Positions 27,652 through 36,375 of a DNA stretch of 64,000 nt are shown piece by piece (the first letter of the stretch is position 1; every line of letters begins with the position of its first letter). Position numbers and translations under genes: made by a program. The DNA comes from an uncultured Collinsella sp. (lineage in GTDB: Bacteria > Actinomycetota > Coriobacteriia > Coriobacteriales > Coriobacteriaceae), in the NCBI GenBank assembly GCA_900540855.1, contig UQHK01000002.1, positions 62,001-126,000 on the forward strand. The letters run 5' to 3'. The notes beneath the pieces were generated by a model that ran no database searches, was not told the origin of the DNA, and saw only the letters and a program-made list of their open reading frames with translations.

Positions 27652-28287
27652 ATGACTGCACGCCTCATCGTTATGGATATCGACTCCACCCTCATCAATC
27701 AGGAGGTTATCGATCTTTTGGGCGAAGAGGCAGGCGCGGGCGAGCAGGTAGCACAAATTACCGAGCGTGCGATGCGCGGCGAACTCGATTTTAAGCAGGC
27801 ACTCGAGGAGCGCGTGGGGCTGCTTGCCGGCTTGGACGAGAGCGTGTTCGAGCGCACCTTTGAGCGCGTGACGTTTACTCCCGGCGCGCTGGAGCTTGTG
27901 CGCTCGGCGCGCAGCAAGGGCTGGAAGGTCGGCGTGGTGAGCGGCGGCTTCCACGAGGTCGCCGATAAGATCGTAGCCGCCGCGGGCATCGACTTTTGCC
28001 TGGCCAATCGTCTGGAGGTCGTGGACGACAAGCTCACGGGTAAGCTGGCGGCAGACATCGTGACCAAGGAGTCCAAGCTTATCCAGCTGCTGGACTGGGC
28101 AGTTGAGTGCGGTGTCGATATGGCCCATACCGTCGCGATCGGCGACGGCGCCAACGACATCCCCATGATCCAGGCCGCAGGCACGGGCATCGCGTTTTGC
28201 GCCAAGCCCAAGACGCGCGAGGCCGCCCCGTTTACCATCGACGAGCGCAACCTGATGCTCGCCATGGACATCATCCTGCGCGACTAG
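27652..28287 (+). CDS. serB: Phosphoserine phosphatase, HAD family
   Basis: A 211-residue HAD phosphatase. Motif I is VMDIDSTLINQEVID, motif II VGVVSGGFHEVADKIV, motif III/IV TVAIGDGANDIPMIQAAG. This matches SerB, the last step of serine synthesis, without an ACT domain. The ATG at 27652 follows AAAGG; the upstream extension of the frame is dropped. It is divergent from aspS. Confidence 0.9.
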   Translation: MTARLIVMDIDSTLINQEVIDLLGEEAGAGEQVAQITERAMRGELDFKQALEERVGLLAGLDESVFERTFERVTFTPGALELVRSARSKGWKVGVVSGGFHEVADKIVAAAGIDFCLANRLEVVDDKLTGKLAADIVTKESKLIQLLDWAVECGVDMAHTVAIGDGANDIPMIQAAGTGIAFCAKPKTREAAPFTIDERNLMLAMDIILRD

Positions 28288-28323
28288 TCGATCCGTCCAA
28301 CAATTGGATCAGTCTGTCCTATA

Positions 28324-28378
28324 GTTTCCGAACAATTTTGTCTTAGTGTTCGGAAACATACCCTTTGAGTGCTAGACT
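28324..28378 (+). promoter_or_regulatory. Promoter and inverted-repeat operator of larB
   Basis: A perfect 10 bp inverted repeat (GTTTCCGAAC at 28324-28333, GTTCGGAAAC at 28348-28357) overlaps where the -35 region should be for the -10-like hexamer TAGACT at 28373-28378. It lies 24 bp before the larB ATG. This layout suggests a repressor site for the lar operon. Confidence 0.6.
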
Positions 28379-28401
28379 TTGCGCCGTCGAAGGGAACATA
28401 T

Positions 28402-29184
28402 ATGGATAAGCGAGATCTTGAGCAATTGCTGAGCGATGTTGCCGGCGGAGCAGTCACCCCTGCCGACGCCCTCACGCGCATCCAGACGGCTCCGACCGCC
28501 GATTTGGGCTTTGCGCAGCTCGATCTTTCGCGCGGGGTGCGCCAGGGGGCCGGCGAGGTTGTCTACGGGGCCGGTAAAACCGCCGATCAGATTGCCGCCA
28601 TTATCGAAGCACTGCGCGATGCCGGCCAGGAGCGCATCCTGGTCACGCGCCTGGATGCCGAAAAAGCCGCGCGCACCGCTGAACTTCTTGGCAACGGCAT
28701 CGACCTGGGATATGTCCCGGACGCACAGCTCGCCCTCGTGGGCGGCAAGCCCTCCCCTACCGGCAACGGACGCATCGTCGTCGCCTGCGCCGGCACGAGC
28801 GACCTGCCCGTCGCCGAAGAAGCCGCGTTGACGGCCGAGTTCTATGGCAACGAGGTCGACCGCCTCTACGACGTGGGTGTCGCCGGCCTGCACCGTCTGC
28901 TTGCGCATGCCGAGGAACTTGCCCAGGCACAGGTGGTCATCGCCATTGCCGGCATGGAGGGCGCGTTGGCGAGCGTTATCGGCGGCCTGGTGAGCTGTCC
29001 GGTCATCGCCGTTCCCACCAGCGTGGGTTACGGCGCGAGCTTTGGTGGCGTAGCCGCGCTGCTCGCCATGCTCAACTCCTGCGCCAGCGGCGTTTCGGTC
29101 GTCAATATCGACAACGGCTTTGGTGCCGCCTACCAGGCAAGTCTTATCAATCATCTGAGCGCCGGCACATCCTGCGCCCGTTAA
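28402..29184 (+). CDS. larB: Nickel pincer cofactor biosynthesis carboxylase
   Basis: A 260-residue LarB protein, related to PurE (AIR carboxylase) at its C-terminus. It has ELLGNGIDLGYVPDAQLALV, IVVACAGTSDLPVAEEAALT and a C-terminal VPTSVGYGASFGGVAALLAM. LarB carboxylates and hydrolyses nicotinic acid adenine dinucleotide to start nickel-pincer cofactor synthesis. The ATG at 28402 follows GAAGGGAA. larC follows after 10 bp. Confidence 0.93.
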   Translation: MDKRDLEQLLSDVAGGAVTPADALTRIQTAPTADLGFAQLDLSRGVRQGAGEVVYGAGKTADQIAAIIEALRDAGQERILVTRLDAEKAARTAELLGNGIDLGYVPDAQLALVGGKPSPTGNGRIVVACAGTSDLPVAEEAALTAEFYGNEVDRLYDVGVAGLHRLLAHAEELAQAQVVIAIAGMEGALASVIGGLVSCPVIAVPTSVGYGASFGGVAALLAMLNSCASGVSVVNIDNGFGAAYQASLINHLSAGTSCAR

Positions 29185-29194
29185 GGAGCATTCC

Positions 29195-30112
29195 ATGTCT
29201 AACCATCAGCACACGCTTATCATCGACGGCACCTCGGGCATCAGCGGCGATATGACCGTCGCGGCCCTGCTCGACCTAGGCGCCAGCGAGGAGCACCTGC
29301 GCGAGCAGCTCGCCACGCTGCCGGTCGACGGCTTTACGATCGCCGTCACACGCGTAAGCAAGCATGGCATCGACGCCTGCGATTTCGACGTCCAGCTTGC
29401 AGAGGAACTCGAGAACCACGATCACGATATGGCCTGGCTCTACGGCAACGAAGCAGCTGCCGAGCACACGCACGAGCATGAGCACCACCATCATGATCAT
29501 GGCGAGCACGAACACGAGCACTGCCACGAGCATGACCATGAGGGCCACGGCCATGGCCACGAGGGTCACCATCACGCCCACCACCATCACCACCGTTCTT
29601 TGGCTGACGTCACCGCCATCATCGATGGCTCGCAGTTAAGCGATGGCGCCAAGCGTCGCGCCCTCGCCATTTTTTCCGTACTCGCCGCTGCCGAGGCCAA
29701 GGCACACGGCAAAACGCCCGAGACCGTCATGTTCCACGAGGTGGGCGCCGTCGACTCTATCGTCGACGTCTGCTCTGTCGCCATCTGCCTCGATGACCTG
29801 GGTATTGAGGACATCGTGGTCGAGTCGCTCTCCGAGGGTCACGGTACCATCCGTTGTGCCCACGGTCTCATGCCCATTCCCGTCCCCGCTGTCGTCAACC
29901 TGTGCCAGGCGGGCAATATCGCCCTCACGCCCGCACCAGTCGCCGGCGAGCTTGTGACGCCCACGGGCGCCGCCATCGTCGCCGCACTGCGCACGTCCGA
30001 GCACCTGCCGGCCCGCTACCGCATCGAGGCCGTCGGCTACGGCGCCGGCAAGCGCCCCTACGAGGGTTGCTCCGGCACGCTCCGCTGCCTGCTCGTTGAC
30101 GCGGACGCATAG
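29195..30112 (+). CDS. larC: Nickel insertase LarC, N-terminal part (LarC1) only
   Basis: A 305-residue protein with the LarC N-terminal domain (HTLIIDGTSGISGDMTVAAL, MFHEVGAVDSIVDVCSVAIC, GLMPIPVPAVVNLCQAGNIA, AGELVTPTGAAIVAALRTSE). Residues 91-133 are a His-rich nickel-binding stretch with 25 His. It ends at about GYGAGKRPYEGC, where known LarC proteins go on into a C-terminal CTP-binding part (LarC2), here absent: the next gene starts 2 bp later. In Lactobacillus plantarum that part is reached by ribosomal frameshift; no LarC2 frame is visible here. Confidence 0.88.
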   Translation: MSNHQHTLIIDGTSGISGDMTVAALLDLGASEEHLREQLATLPVDGFTIAVTRVSKHGIDACDFDVQLAEELENHDHDMAWLYGNEAAAEHTHEHEHHHHDHGEHEHEHCHEHDHEGHGHGHEGHHHAHHHHHRSLADVTAIIDGSQLSDGAKRRALAIFSVLAAAEAKAHGKTPETVMFHEVGAVDSIVDVCSVAICLDDLGIEDIVVESLSEGHGTIRCAHGLMPIPVPAVVNLCQAGNIALTPAPVAGELVTPTGAAIVAALRTSEHLPARYRIEAVGYGAGKRPYEGCSGTLRCLLVDADA

Positions 30113-30114
30113 CC

Positions 30115-30654
30115 ATGGATGCCCGCAAGGCAAAAAGCCGCGCTGCCATCGTTGCGGCGTTCTCCGAGCTGCTGCGCGAAGAGGACTACGGCAAGATCAC
30201 CGTCGGCGACATTATCGCTCGCGCCCATGTGGGTCGGGCCACGTTCTACGGCCTCTTCAAAAGCAAAGATGATCTGCTCGCTGAGCTCGTGAGCGACATC
30301 TGCACCCACGCCCTCGACGATGACGGTACGCCCCTCGATGACCCACTTGTGCAGGTCGAGCATATCCTCAACAACCTCTGGGAGCGCCGTCAGGGTGTAC
30401 GGGCACTGGTAGCCGGCGCCGGCTCACGCGTCTTCGCCGACTGCTTACGCAAAACCATCATGTCACGAGCAGCCGAAACCGTCCCTACCGACCCAAACGG
30501 CCCCGCCGCCACTATGGACCGAAGCTTCCTACTACACCACATAGCCTCAAGCTTCGTAGGAATGGTCCAATGGTGGGCCTGGCACAACTTCCAAGCCGAC
30601 AAAGCCGACGTAGCCAAAGACTACCTATCAGCCATACAGCCCCTCTTCAGCTAA
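30115..30654 (+). CDS. TetR-family regulator in the lar operon
   Basis: 179 residues. The N-terminal HTH is RAAIVAAFSELLREEDYGKI, TVGDIIARAHVGRATFYGLF; the C-terminal domain is all helical with WHNF near the end. It starts 2 bp after larC with no clear ribosome site, so translational coupling is likely. It may regulate lactate racemase genes, perhaps through the dyad at 28324-28357; this is inferred from position. Confidence 0.82.
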   Translation: MDARKAKSRAAIVAAFSELLREEDYGKITVGDIIARAHVGRATFYGLFKSKDDLLAELVSDICTHALDDDGTPLDDPLVQVEHILNNLWERRQGVRALVAGAGSRVFADCLRKTIMSRAAETVPTDPNGPAATMDRSFLLHHIASSFVGMVQWWAWHNFQADKADVAKDYLSAIQPLFS

Positions 30655-30810
30655 GTAAGGCCCCCATCCCAAAGCGCCATCCCAACAAAGCGCCCATCCC
30701 TTCCCCAAGTCACGTTTTCTTGTAAGGGCACCCAAAAACAAAGCGCCCCTCCCATCCATATTCAGATATATATGTTGGGTTGCTTGTTCCAACGCGACTA
30801 AGACCTCGCA

Positions 30811-30935
30811 GCTGGCCGCATGGGGTAACTTCCCAGCGCATTCCGCAGGACGCAAAAAGGCTCGCCGCACGAAGTGCGCAGCGAGCCTTTTTGCATGTCC
30901 GAGGACGCGCTGGGAAGTTACCCCATGCGGCCAGC
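30811..30935. repeat. Nested palindrome P1 after larD
   Basis: Perfect 29 bp outer arms at 30811-30839 and 30907-30935 enclose a 67 bp core, itself palindromic (GCAAAAAGGCTCGC with GCGAGCCTTTTTGC, plus inner CGCAC-GAA-GTGCG). The core is shared with P2 (33355-33481), but the arms are not. The right arm ends 21 nt from the larD stop. The rest of 30655-30956 holds no gene. Confidence 0.9.
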
Positions 30936-30956
30936 GGACAACTATGTAGCCTTCGA

Positions 30957-31688
30957 CTAGAACATGCCCAAGAAGCCATGCACAAACAGCGCGGCCACGA
31001 TAGCACCGACAAACGGCGCGATACCAGGAACAAGCAGACCGTACTTCCAGTTGTTGTCAGCCTTGTTCTTAATCGGCAGCACCTGATAAGCCATGCGAGG
31101 ACCAAGGTCACGAGCCTGGTTCATGGCGAAGCCGGTGATGCCGCCCATGCCCATGCCAACGGCCCAAACGATCAGGCCAACGCAGATGGCGAGCATCAGA
31201 ACGTTCTCGCCGGCGCGGCTAGCGGCAGCAAGGATGGCGCTGATGAACACAAAAGTGCAGATAGCCTCGCAGAAGAAGTTACGGGCATAGTTCGTACCCT
31301 CGGTGGTGGGGTTGGTCGAGAAAATGTTGCGCTGGGCAATGGGGTCGACGACGCCCTCGGAAGCCTTGAACTCATCGGCATACATAAACCAGGCGATTAC
31401 GGCACCCACAAAGCCGCCGAGCATATCGGCAATCATGAAGGGGATGCAGCTGCCCCACGGCACCAAGCCGACGATGCACTGGGCAAGCACCATGGCGGGG
31501 TTCATGCACACGGCGCCGCCAAAGACAAACAGGCAGACCGAGATGCCAAAAGACCAGGTGGTGATGGCAAACATATGGCCGGAGCCCTGATACTTGGTGC
31601 CCTTGAGCACCGTATCGCAGTGCACGCCCACGCCAAAGACGATCATGAGGGCCGTCGCGCCGAATTCGCAGAGGAGTTTGGTAAGCAT
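30957..31688 (-). CDS. larD: MIP-family aquaporin, likely lactate channel LarD
   Basis: A 243-residue membrane channel of the aquaglyceroporin family with about six helices. The first NPA motif is intact (GGAVCMNPAMVLAQC). The second reads MNQARDLGPR, with Gln in place of Pro. It lies 49 bp after larA on the same strand, as larD does in lactate racemase clusters, where it passes lactic acid. A plain glycerol facilitator (GlpF) role cannot be excluded. Confidence 0.85.
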   Translation of the reverse strand: MLTKLLCEFGATALMIVFGVGVHCDTVLKGTKYQGSGHMFAITTWSFGISVCLFVFGGAVCMNPAMVLAQCIVGLVPWGSCIPFMIADMLGGFVGAVIAWFMYADEFKASEGVVDPIAQRNIFSTNPTTEGTNYARNFFCEAICTFVFISAILAAASRAGENVLMLAICVGLIVWAVGMGMGGITGFAMNQARDLGPRMAYQVLPIKNKADNNWKYGLLVPGIAPFVGAIVAALFVHGFLGMF

Positions 31689-31737
31689 AAAACCTTATCT
31701 TTCTTGTCGGTTATAAACGATTCGTTTAGGCCGCGCA

Positions 31738-33015
31738 CTAGTGCTGCGCAACAACAACGCCCAGGCCATCGGGAATGACGGCAACCTTGGCATCGGCACC
31801 CTTCATCTCAAAGGCGAGCTTGAGCGCCTCCTCGATAGTGTTGACCGGCGTCATGTGCATATCCTTGAGCATCTGGTGATCGCACAGATCGGTGACCATG
31901 ATCACAGGGTGATGCGCCAGGATGCGGGCAAAGATCTGGCTCGTCCACTGGTCGGGCAGGGTCTCGTCCTTAGGACGGTCGATGCAGGCGCGCTCAAACT
32001 CCGCCGGATCGTTGTCGGCGATGTTGTGATAGAAGCCCTCGCCACCGTGGCCGTCGGCACAACCGGCGACGTCGATGATCACGCCGCCCTCAGGAAGCGT
32101 GGCCTCGGCAGCGCACATGCCCTTCACGGCCTGATAGATGTTCTGATCGAGGGGGTAGCCACCGTTGGTGGTGATGGCAATCTCGCACTCGACGGGCTCA
32201 ACGCCGGCAAGGCTCTTCACGAACTCGCAGCCGGCCTCGTGCGCCTTGTGGATATCGCCGGCAAAGGAGCCGATGACCTCGTGCTTGCCGTTAAGCACCA
32301 CGTTAAGCACAAAGGCAAGGTGAGCCATCTCGGCGGCGGCGAACATGTCCTCGCTCACGTGGTTGTGGCACAGGTTGCCGGCACGCGAGTGGGAATCGTT
32401 CACAAACTGACCGTTGTGGTTGTACATGATGGTCTTGTAGCTGGCGATGCCAGGCAGGACGGACTTGCGGCTACCAGAGAAACCGGCAAAGAAATGCGGC
32501 TCAATGAAGCCCTCGGCAAGCAGCAGATCGCAATCGGCAGCAATCTTGTTGATGATGCACTCGCCACCAGAAGGCAGGGTACCGATCTTTTTCATCATGC
32601 TGTCGTCGGTCGCGACATGCATGACGATCTCCTCGTTAGCGACGATCTCCTCGCCGTACTTGTTAACGAGTTCCTCGTGCGTCGAGGGGCGATGCATGCC
32701 GGTCGCGACCAGGATGCGCACACGTGCCTCGGGAGCGGCAGCGTGGATGTGATGCAGCAGAATAGGCATCGTCACACGCGAGGGAACGGGACGCGTATGG
32801 TCGGAGCTAATGATGACGATATCCTTCTTGCCAGCACAAAGCTCCTCGAGCGAAGGCGAGCCATAAGGGTTGACAAGTGACTCCTCTACCAGCTCTTCCT
32901 GAGATTTTGTAGTCTTAAACTCGTTTTGATGACCTTCCATCACACCCGCGAAGTTCTTATCCTCGAGCTCCAGATGCAACGTTTTGTGGTCAAACGGCAG
33001 TTCACATTCAAACAA
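31738..33015 (-). CDS. larA: Lactate racemase, nickel-pincer enzyme
   Basis: About 425 residues, the length of the L. plantarum enzyme. Key motifs are present: IVIISSDHTRPVPSRVTMPI (catalytic His region), ATGMHRPSTHEELVNKYGEE, AEGFIEPHFFAGFSGSRKSV with the cofactor-binding Lys in SRKSVLPGIASYK, and DGHGGEGFYHNIAD. It interconverts D- and L-lactate. I choose a TTG start at 33015, because the homology begins there (LFECELPFDHKT) and AAGGAAGAGG lies about 10 nt upstream; the longer frame is not supported. larD follows. Confidence 0.92.
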   Translation of the reverse strand: MFECELPFDHKTLHLELEDKNFAGVMEGHQNEFKTTKSQEELVEESLVNPYGSPSLEELCAGKKDIVIISSDHTRPVPSRVTMPILLHHIHAAAPEARVRILVATGMHRPSTHEELVNKYGEEIVANEEIVMHVATDDSMMKKIGTLPSGGECIINKIAADCDLLLAEGFIEPHFFAGFSGSRKSVLPGIASYKTIMYNHNGQFVNDSHSRAGNLCHNHVSEDMFAAAEMAHLAFVLNVVLNGKHEVIGSFAGDIHKAHEAGCEFVKSLAGVEPVECEIAITTNGGYPLDQNIYQAVKGMCAAEATLPEGGVIIDVAGCADGHGGEGFYHNIADNDPAEFERACIDRPKDETLPDQWTSQIFARILAHHPVIMVTDLCDHQMLKDMHMTPVNTIEEALKLAFEMKGADAKVAVIPDGLGVVVAQH

Positions 33016-33207
33016 TGATGAGCGCCCTCTTCCTTTCAACTGACACACTAGATAAACCGTTGGAAGGATACGCCGCTCACCGAAAAACACCACCGTCCAC
33101 CGACTCATTAACACAACGTTCATATTTGACCCACAACAAAACGGCCACGATCCCAAACGGAACCGCGGCCGCTACAGTCGTAAGTCGAGAAGCGCGCCTT
33201 TCTTCCC

Positions 33208-33358
33208 TTCAGCCCGTAATCCGCCGAAGACCGAGGACGAAGGGACCCGATGGGTTTCCCTCTGAATGCATTCCGCAGCACGAAGCCCCATCAAAGTGCG
33301 CGAAGCGCGCCATCTTTTCCCCAGCCAGTAATCCGCCGAAGACCGGACATCGCAGGGC
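33208..33358. repeat. Degenerate direct repeats beside P2
   Basis: GTAATCCGCCGAAGACCG occurs twice, about 112 bp apart, at roughly 33213 and 33325. Between them a sequence like the P2 core but decayed (CCGCAGCACGAAG, CAAAGTGCG) is visible. This looks like an older, broken copy of the nested palindrome. No gene is seen in 33016-33502. Confidence 0.5.
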
Positions 33359-33481
33359 CCGCCATCAGCTTACTTTTAGGCACACTCCGCAGGACGCAAG
33401 AAGCCCTCGCCGCACAAAGTGCGCAGCGAGGGCTTCTTGCATGTCCGAGGACGTGCCTAAAAGTAAGCTGATGGCGGGCCC
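33355..33481. repeat. Nested palindrome P2 after ppc
   Basis: Perfect 29 bp arms at 33355-33383 and 33453-33481 enclose a 69 bp core related to that of P1: CTCCGCAGGACGCA, stem AAGAAGCCCTCGC / GCGAGGGCTTCTT, TGCATGTCCGAGGAC. The arms are unrelated to those of P1. The right arm ends 21 nt from the ppc stop, as in P1. Confidence 0.9.
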
Positions 33482-33502
33482 GGACGACTACAGGGCTATC
33501 GA

Positions 33503-36328
33503 TTACCCCGTGTTTTGCAATCCTGCCGAGACGCCGGTCACAGTCGAAAGAATCAGGCTCATGTACTCAGCCTTCTTCTCCTCTGCCATCTCGTCCTGGT
33601 TCATACGCACCTCGCGAAGGGCGCGGACCTGGGCGATGGACAGGGCGTCGACGTAGGGGTTGCGCACGCGAACGGCGCAGCCGAGCACGCGGCGGCGCTG
33701 CAGCGGCCATTCGTCACCGACGATGGCAAGAACCCACTTACGCGTGAGCTGCATCTCGGTGAAGACCTTCTCGGACAAATCCTGGCGATCGCCTAGGTGC
33801 AGGTACATCTTGGCGATGCGCTGGTCGGTCTTGGCGATCGACATCTCGATGTTGTCGATAAAGGTGCGGAAGAACGGCCACTCCTGGTAGGCAGCCTTGA
33901 GCTGGTCAAGGTCGCCAAACTGCTCGCAGGCGGTGCCCAGGCCGTACCAAGCGGCCAGGTTAATGCGCGCCTGGCTCCAGCTGAAGATCCACGGAATGGT
34001 ACGCAGGTCGTCGAGCGACTTGGCACCCAAACCGCGCTTGGCCGGGCGCGAGCCAATCGGCAGCAGACCGACCTCGGTCAGCGGCGTCACGGTCGAGAAC
34101 CACGGTGTAAAGTCCTCGGTGTTCAGCAGGTCCAGATAGCGCTCGTGGCTTACGGCGTTGAGCTTCTCGGCCATATCCCAGAACTTCTGCGTGGTCTCGG
34201 TGTTGGTCTTCTCGACGCTCGGAGCCGACTGCAAAAGCGTTGCGGCGGCAACGGACTCAACATGGCGCTGAGCCAGCGTGCGGTTGCCGTAACGGGCAAA
34301 GATGACCTCGCCTTGCTCGGTGAGCTTAAAGAAGCAGTTGACCGAACCCTTGGGCTGCGCCAGCACGGCCTTGTTGGCCGGACCGCCGCCACGGCCCACG
34401 GCACCGCCGCGACCGTGCATGAGCACCAGGTCGATATCGTTCTTCTCGGCCCACTTGGCAATGCGCTCCTGCGCGGAGTGCAGCGCGAGCATGGCCGTGG
34501 TAGGACCGGCATCCTTGGAGGAGTCGGAATAGCCCAGCATGACCTCCATGCGGCGGTTGGTCTGGGCAAGGTGCTTCTGCACCACGGGCAGCGTAAGCAT
34601 CTGGTCGAGCACGTCGACGCAGCCCTCGAGGTCCTCGAGCTGCTCAAACAGCGGGATCACGTCGAGCTCGGGGACATCCTCCTCGTGTGCAAAGGACAGG
34701 TGGGCAAGCTCAAAGACGTCGGCCACATGCTGGGCGCTCTTGGTGAACGAGATGATGTAGCGGTGCGCCATCTTCTTGCCGTAGCGCTTTTGGATGGAAC
34801 CGATGGCACGGAAGGTATCGATGACCTCGCGCGTCATGGGCTGCAGGTCGCCATGGATACCGTTCTCGTGGATATCCTTGAGGGCGCGGGCATGCACCAC
34901 GGAGTGCTGACGGAACTCCATCTCGACCATATGGAAGCCGAAGGACTCGACCTGCCAGATGATGGTCTGGACCGGGCCGTAGGCAGCACGGACGGCACCG
35001 CAGGCGGCCAGGGAGCGCTGAACGACACGCAGGTCATCCAGGAACTCATCGGCGCTGTGATACATGGTGTCGGTGATGCGACGAACGGTGGCGTTCAGAC
35101 GATCTGCCATGACGAGCATGACGGCGCGATGCGGCTCGTGCTCGGAGATCAGCTCGGCGCGGGCCGTGTACCGAGGGCTCATCTCGACCTGATGGTTCCA
35201 CAGGTTGATGAGTTCAGCAGAAGGCTTGCTGTAGGTGGCCTCGAGCGTGAGGTTGCGGCCGATGCGGCGGCACTTGTCCTCGAGCTTGAGCACCATGTGA
35301 GTGAAGTACTTGGCGGCGACCTCACGGCTCACCTTGGCGGTGACGTTGGGGTTACCGTCGCGGTCGGAACCGATCCAGCTGCCGGGATGGAAGAACGCCG
35401 GGCACAGCGGCGGCACGGTACCGGCCTTGTCGCCCAGCACCCAGTCGTCAAAGCGACGATAGATGACGGGGATGACGTCGAACAGCGTGTTATCGAAGAT
35501 GTCGATGATGGTATCGGCTTCCTCGACCGGCGTGGGCTTCTTGAGCGCGATGGGGCTCGTACGCACCAGGGCGTCGATCTCCTGCAGCATATGGCGCTCG
35601 TTCTCCACCAGGTCGGAGCCGCCCAGACGCGGACGCTCCTCCAGCAGATGGGAGATACGGCGAATCTTGCCCTCGACGGCCTTGCGACGGGCCTCGGTGG
35701 GATGTGCGGTAAAGACAGGGTGGAACTCGAGCTTGCCGAGCAGCTCGTTGGCGCCCTCGACACCCATCTCGTTTACCAACTGGTGATAGGCGACGGTGAG
35801 CTCGTTGGCGGGATCGACCTCGGTATCGGTCGATGCGCCGGCCTCGCGCTCGCGCAGCTGCGCCACACGGTAGTTCTCCTCCGACAGGTTTGCCAAGTGG
35901 AAGAAGCTCGTAAAGGCGCGAACGATGACCTGCTGCTTATCGAGCGGCAGGCTGTCGATCAGATCGACGACCTCACGGAATGCCACGGCGGTGGGCTCGT
36001 CGGCGGTGGGCACGCCCTGCTCGTCGACGGCCTCGTCGGCAGCGCGGGTACCGGGGTTGCCGGCATTGGCCACAATCTCGGCCGACAGGATCTTGTCGAA
36101 CAGGTCCGCGATCTCAGGATCATACTCGCTAAGCACACGACGCTCCAGGCGCAGGAACAGCGCCAGATTGTCGCGCAGCTCCTCGGGGATCTCGATCTCG
36201 GCGAGACGCTCCCTGGACTCGGCATTCGAGCCGATTCGGTTAACGAGGCGGTTGACCACGGCAGCGACGCGCGCCGCGGCTTCGGGTACAGACTGGTTGC
36301 TTAGGTTCTCAGCCACGTTTCCTCCCAT
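33503..36328 (-). CDS. ppc: Phosphoenolpyruvate carboxylase
   Basis: A 941-residue PEPC of bacterial type making oxaloacetate from PEP and bicarbonate. Motifs: VFTAHPTEARRKAVEGKIRR (catalytic His), PGSWIGSDRDGNPNVTAKVS, MEVMLGYSDSSKDAGPTTAM, LVLMHGRGGAVGRGGGPANK and the C-terminal INQ-like end ending NTG. The ATG at 36328 has GGAGG unusually close; an in-frame GTG 12 nt downstream has GGAGG at normal spacing and may be the true start. Confidence 0.96.
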   Translation of the reverse strand: MGGNVAENLSNQSVPEAAARVAAVVNRLVNRIGSNAESRERLAEIEIPEELRDNLALFLRLERRVLSEYDPEIADLFDKILSAEIVANAGNPGTRAADEAVDEQGVPTADEPTAVAFREVVDLIDSLPLDKQQVIVRAFTSFFHLANLSEENYRVAQLREREAGASTDTEVDPANELTVAYHQLVNEMGVEGANELLGKLEFHPVFTAHPTEARRKAVEGKIRRISHLLEERPRLGGSDLVENERHMLQEIDALVRTSPIALKKPTPVEEADTIIDIFDNTLFDVIPVIYRRFDDWVLGDKAGTVPPLCPAFFHPGSWIGSDRDGNPNVTAKVSREVAAKYFTHMVLKLEDKCRRIGRNLTLEATYSKPSAELINLWNHQVEMSPRYTARAELISEHEPHRAVMLVMADRLNATVRRITDTMYHSADEFLDDLRVVQRSLAACGAVRAAYGPVQTIIWQVESFGFHMVEMEFRQHSVVHARALKDIHENGIHGDLQPMTREVIDTFRAIGSIQKRYGKKMAHRYIISFTKSAQHVADVFELAHLSFAHEEDVPELDVIPLFEQLEDLEGCVDVLDQMLTLPVVQKHLAQTNRRMEVMLGYSDSSKDAGPTTAMLALHSAQERIAKWAEKNDIDLVLMHGRGGAVGRGGGPANKAVLAQPKGSVNCFFKLTEQGEVIFARYGNRTLAQRHVESVAAATLLQSAPSVEKTNTETTQKFWDMAEKLNAVSHERYLDLLNTEDFTPWFSTVTPLTEVGLLPIGSRPAKRGLGAKSLDDLRTIPWIFSWSQARINLAAWYGLGTACEQFGDLDQLKAAYQEWPFFRTFIDNIEMSIAKTDQRIAKMYLHLGDRQDLSEKVFTEMQLTRKWVLAIVGDEWPLQRRRVLGCAVRVRNPYVDALSIAQVRALREVRMNQDEMAEEKKAEYMSLILSTVTGVSAGLQNTG

Positions 36329-36375
36329 TCCTCCTTCTATGCACGTAACATGCGGTATTCATTATAGGCGCTTGC

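Noticed and set aside
29195..30654. Programmed frameshift joining larC to a LarC2 part
   Set aside because: The sequence after the larC stop encodes a TetR protein from 30115. No LarC2-like residues appear in any frame.
33797..36304. 835-codon plus-strand frame opposite ppc
   Set aside because: A shadow of ppc, whose catalytic motifs are unmistakable on the other strand.
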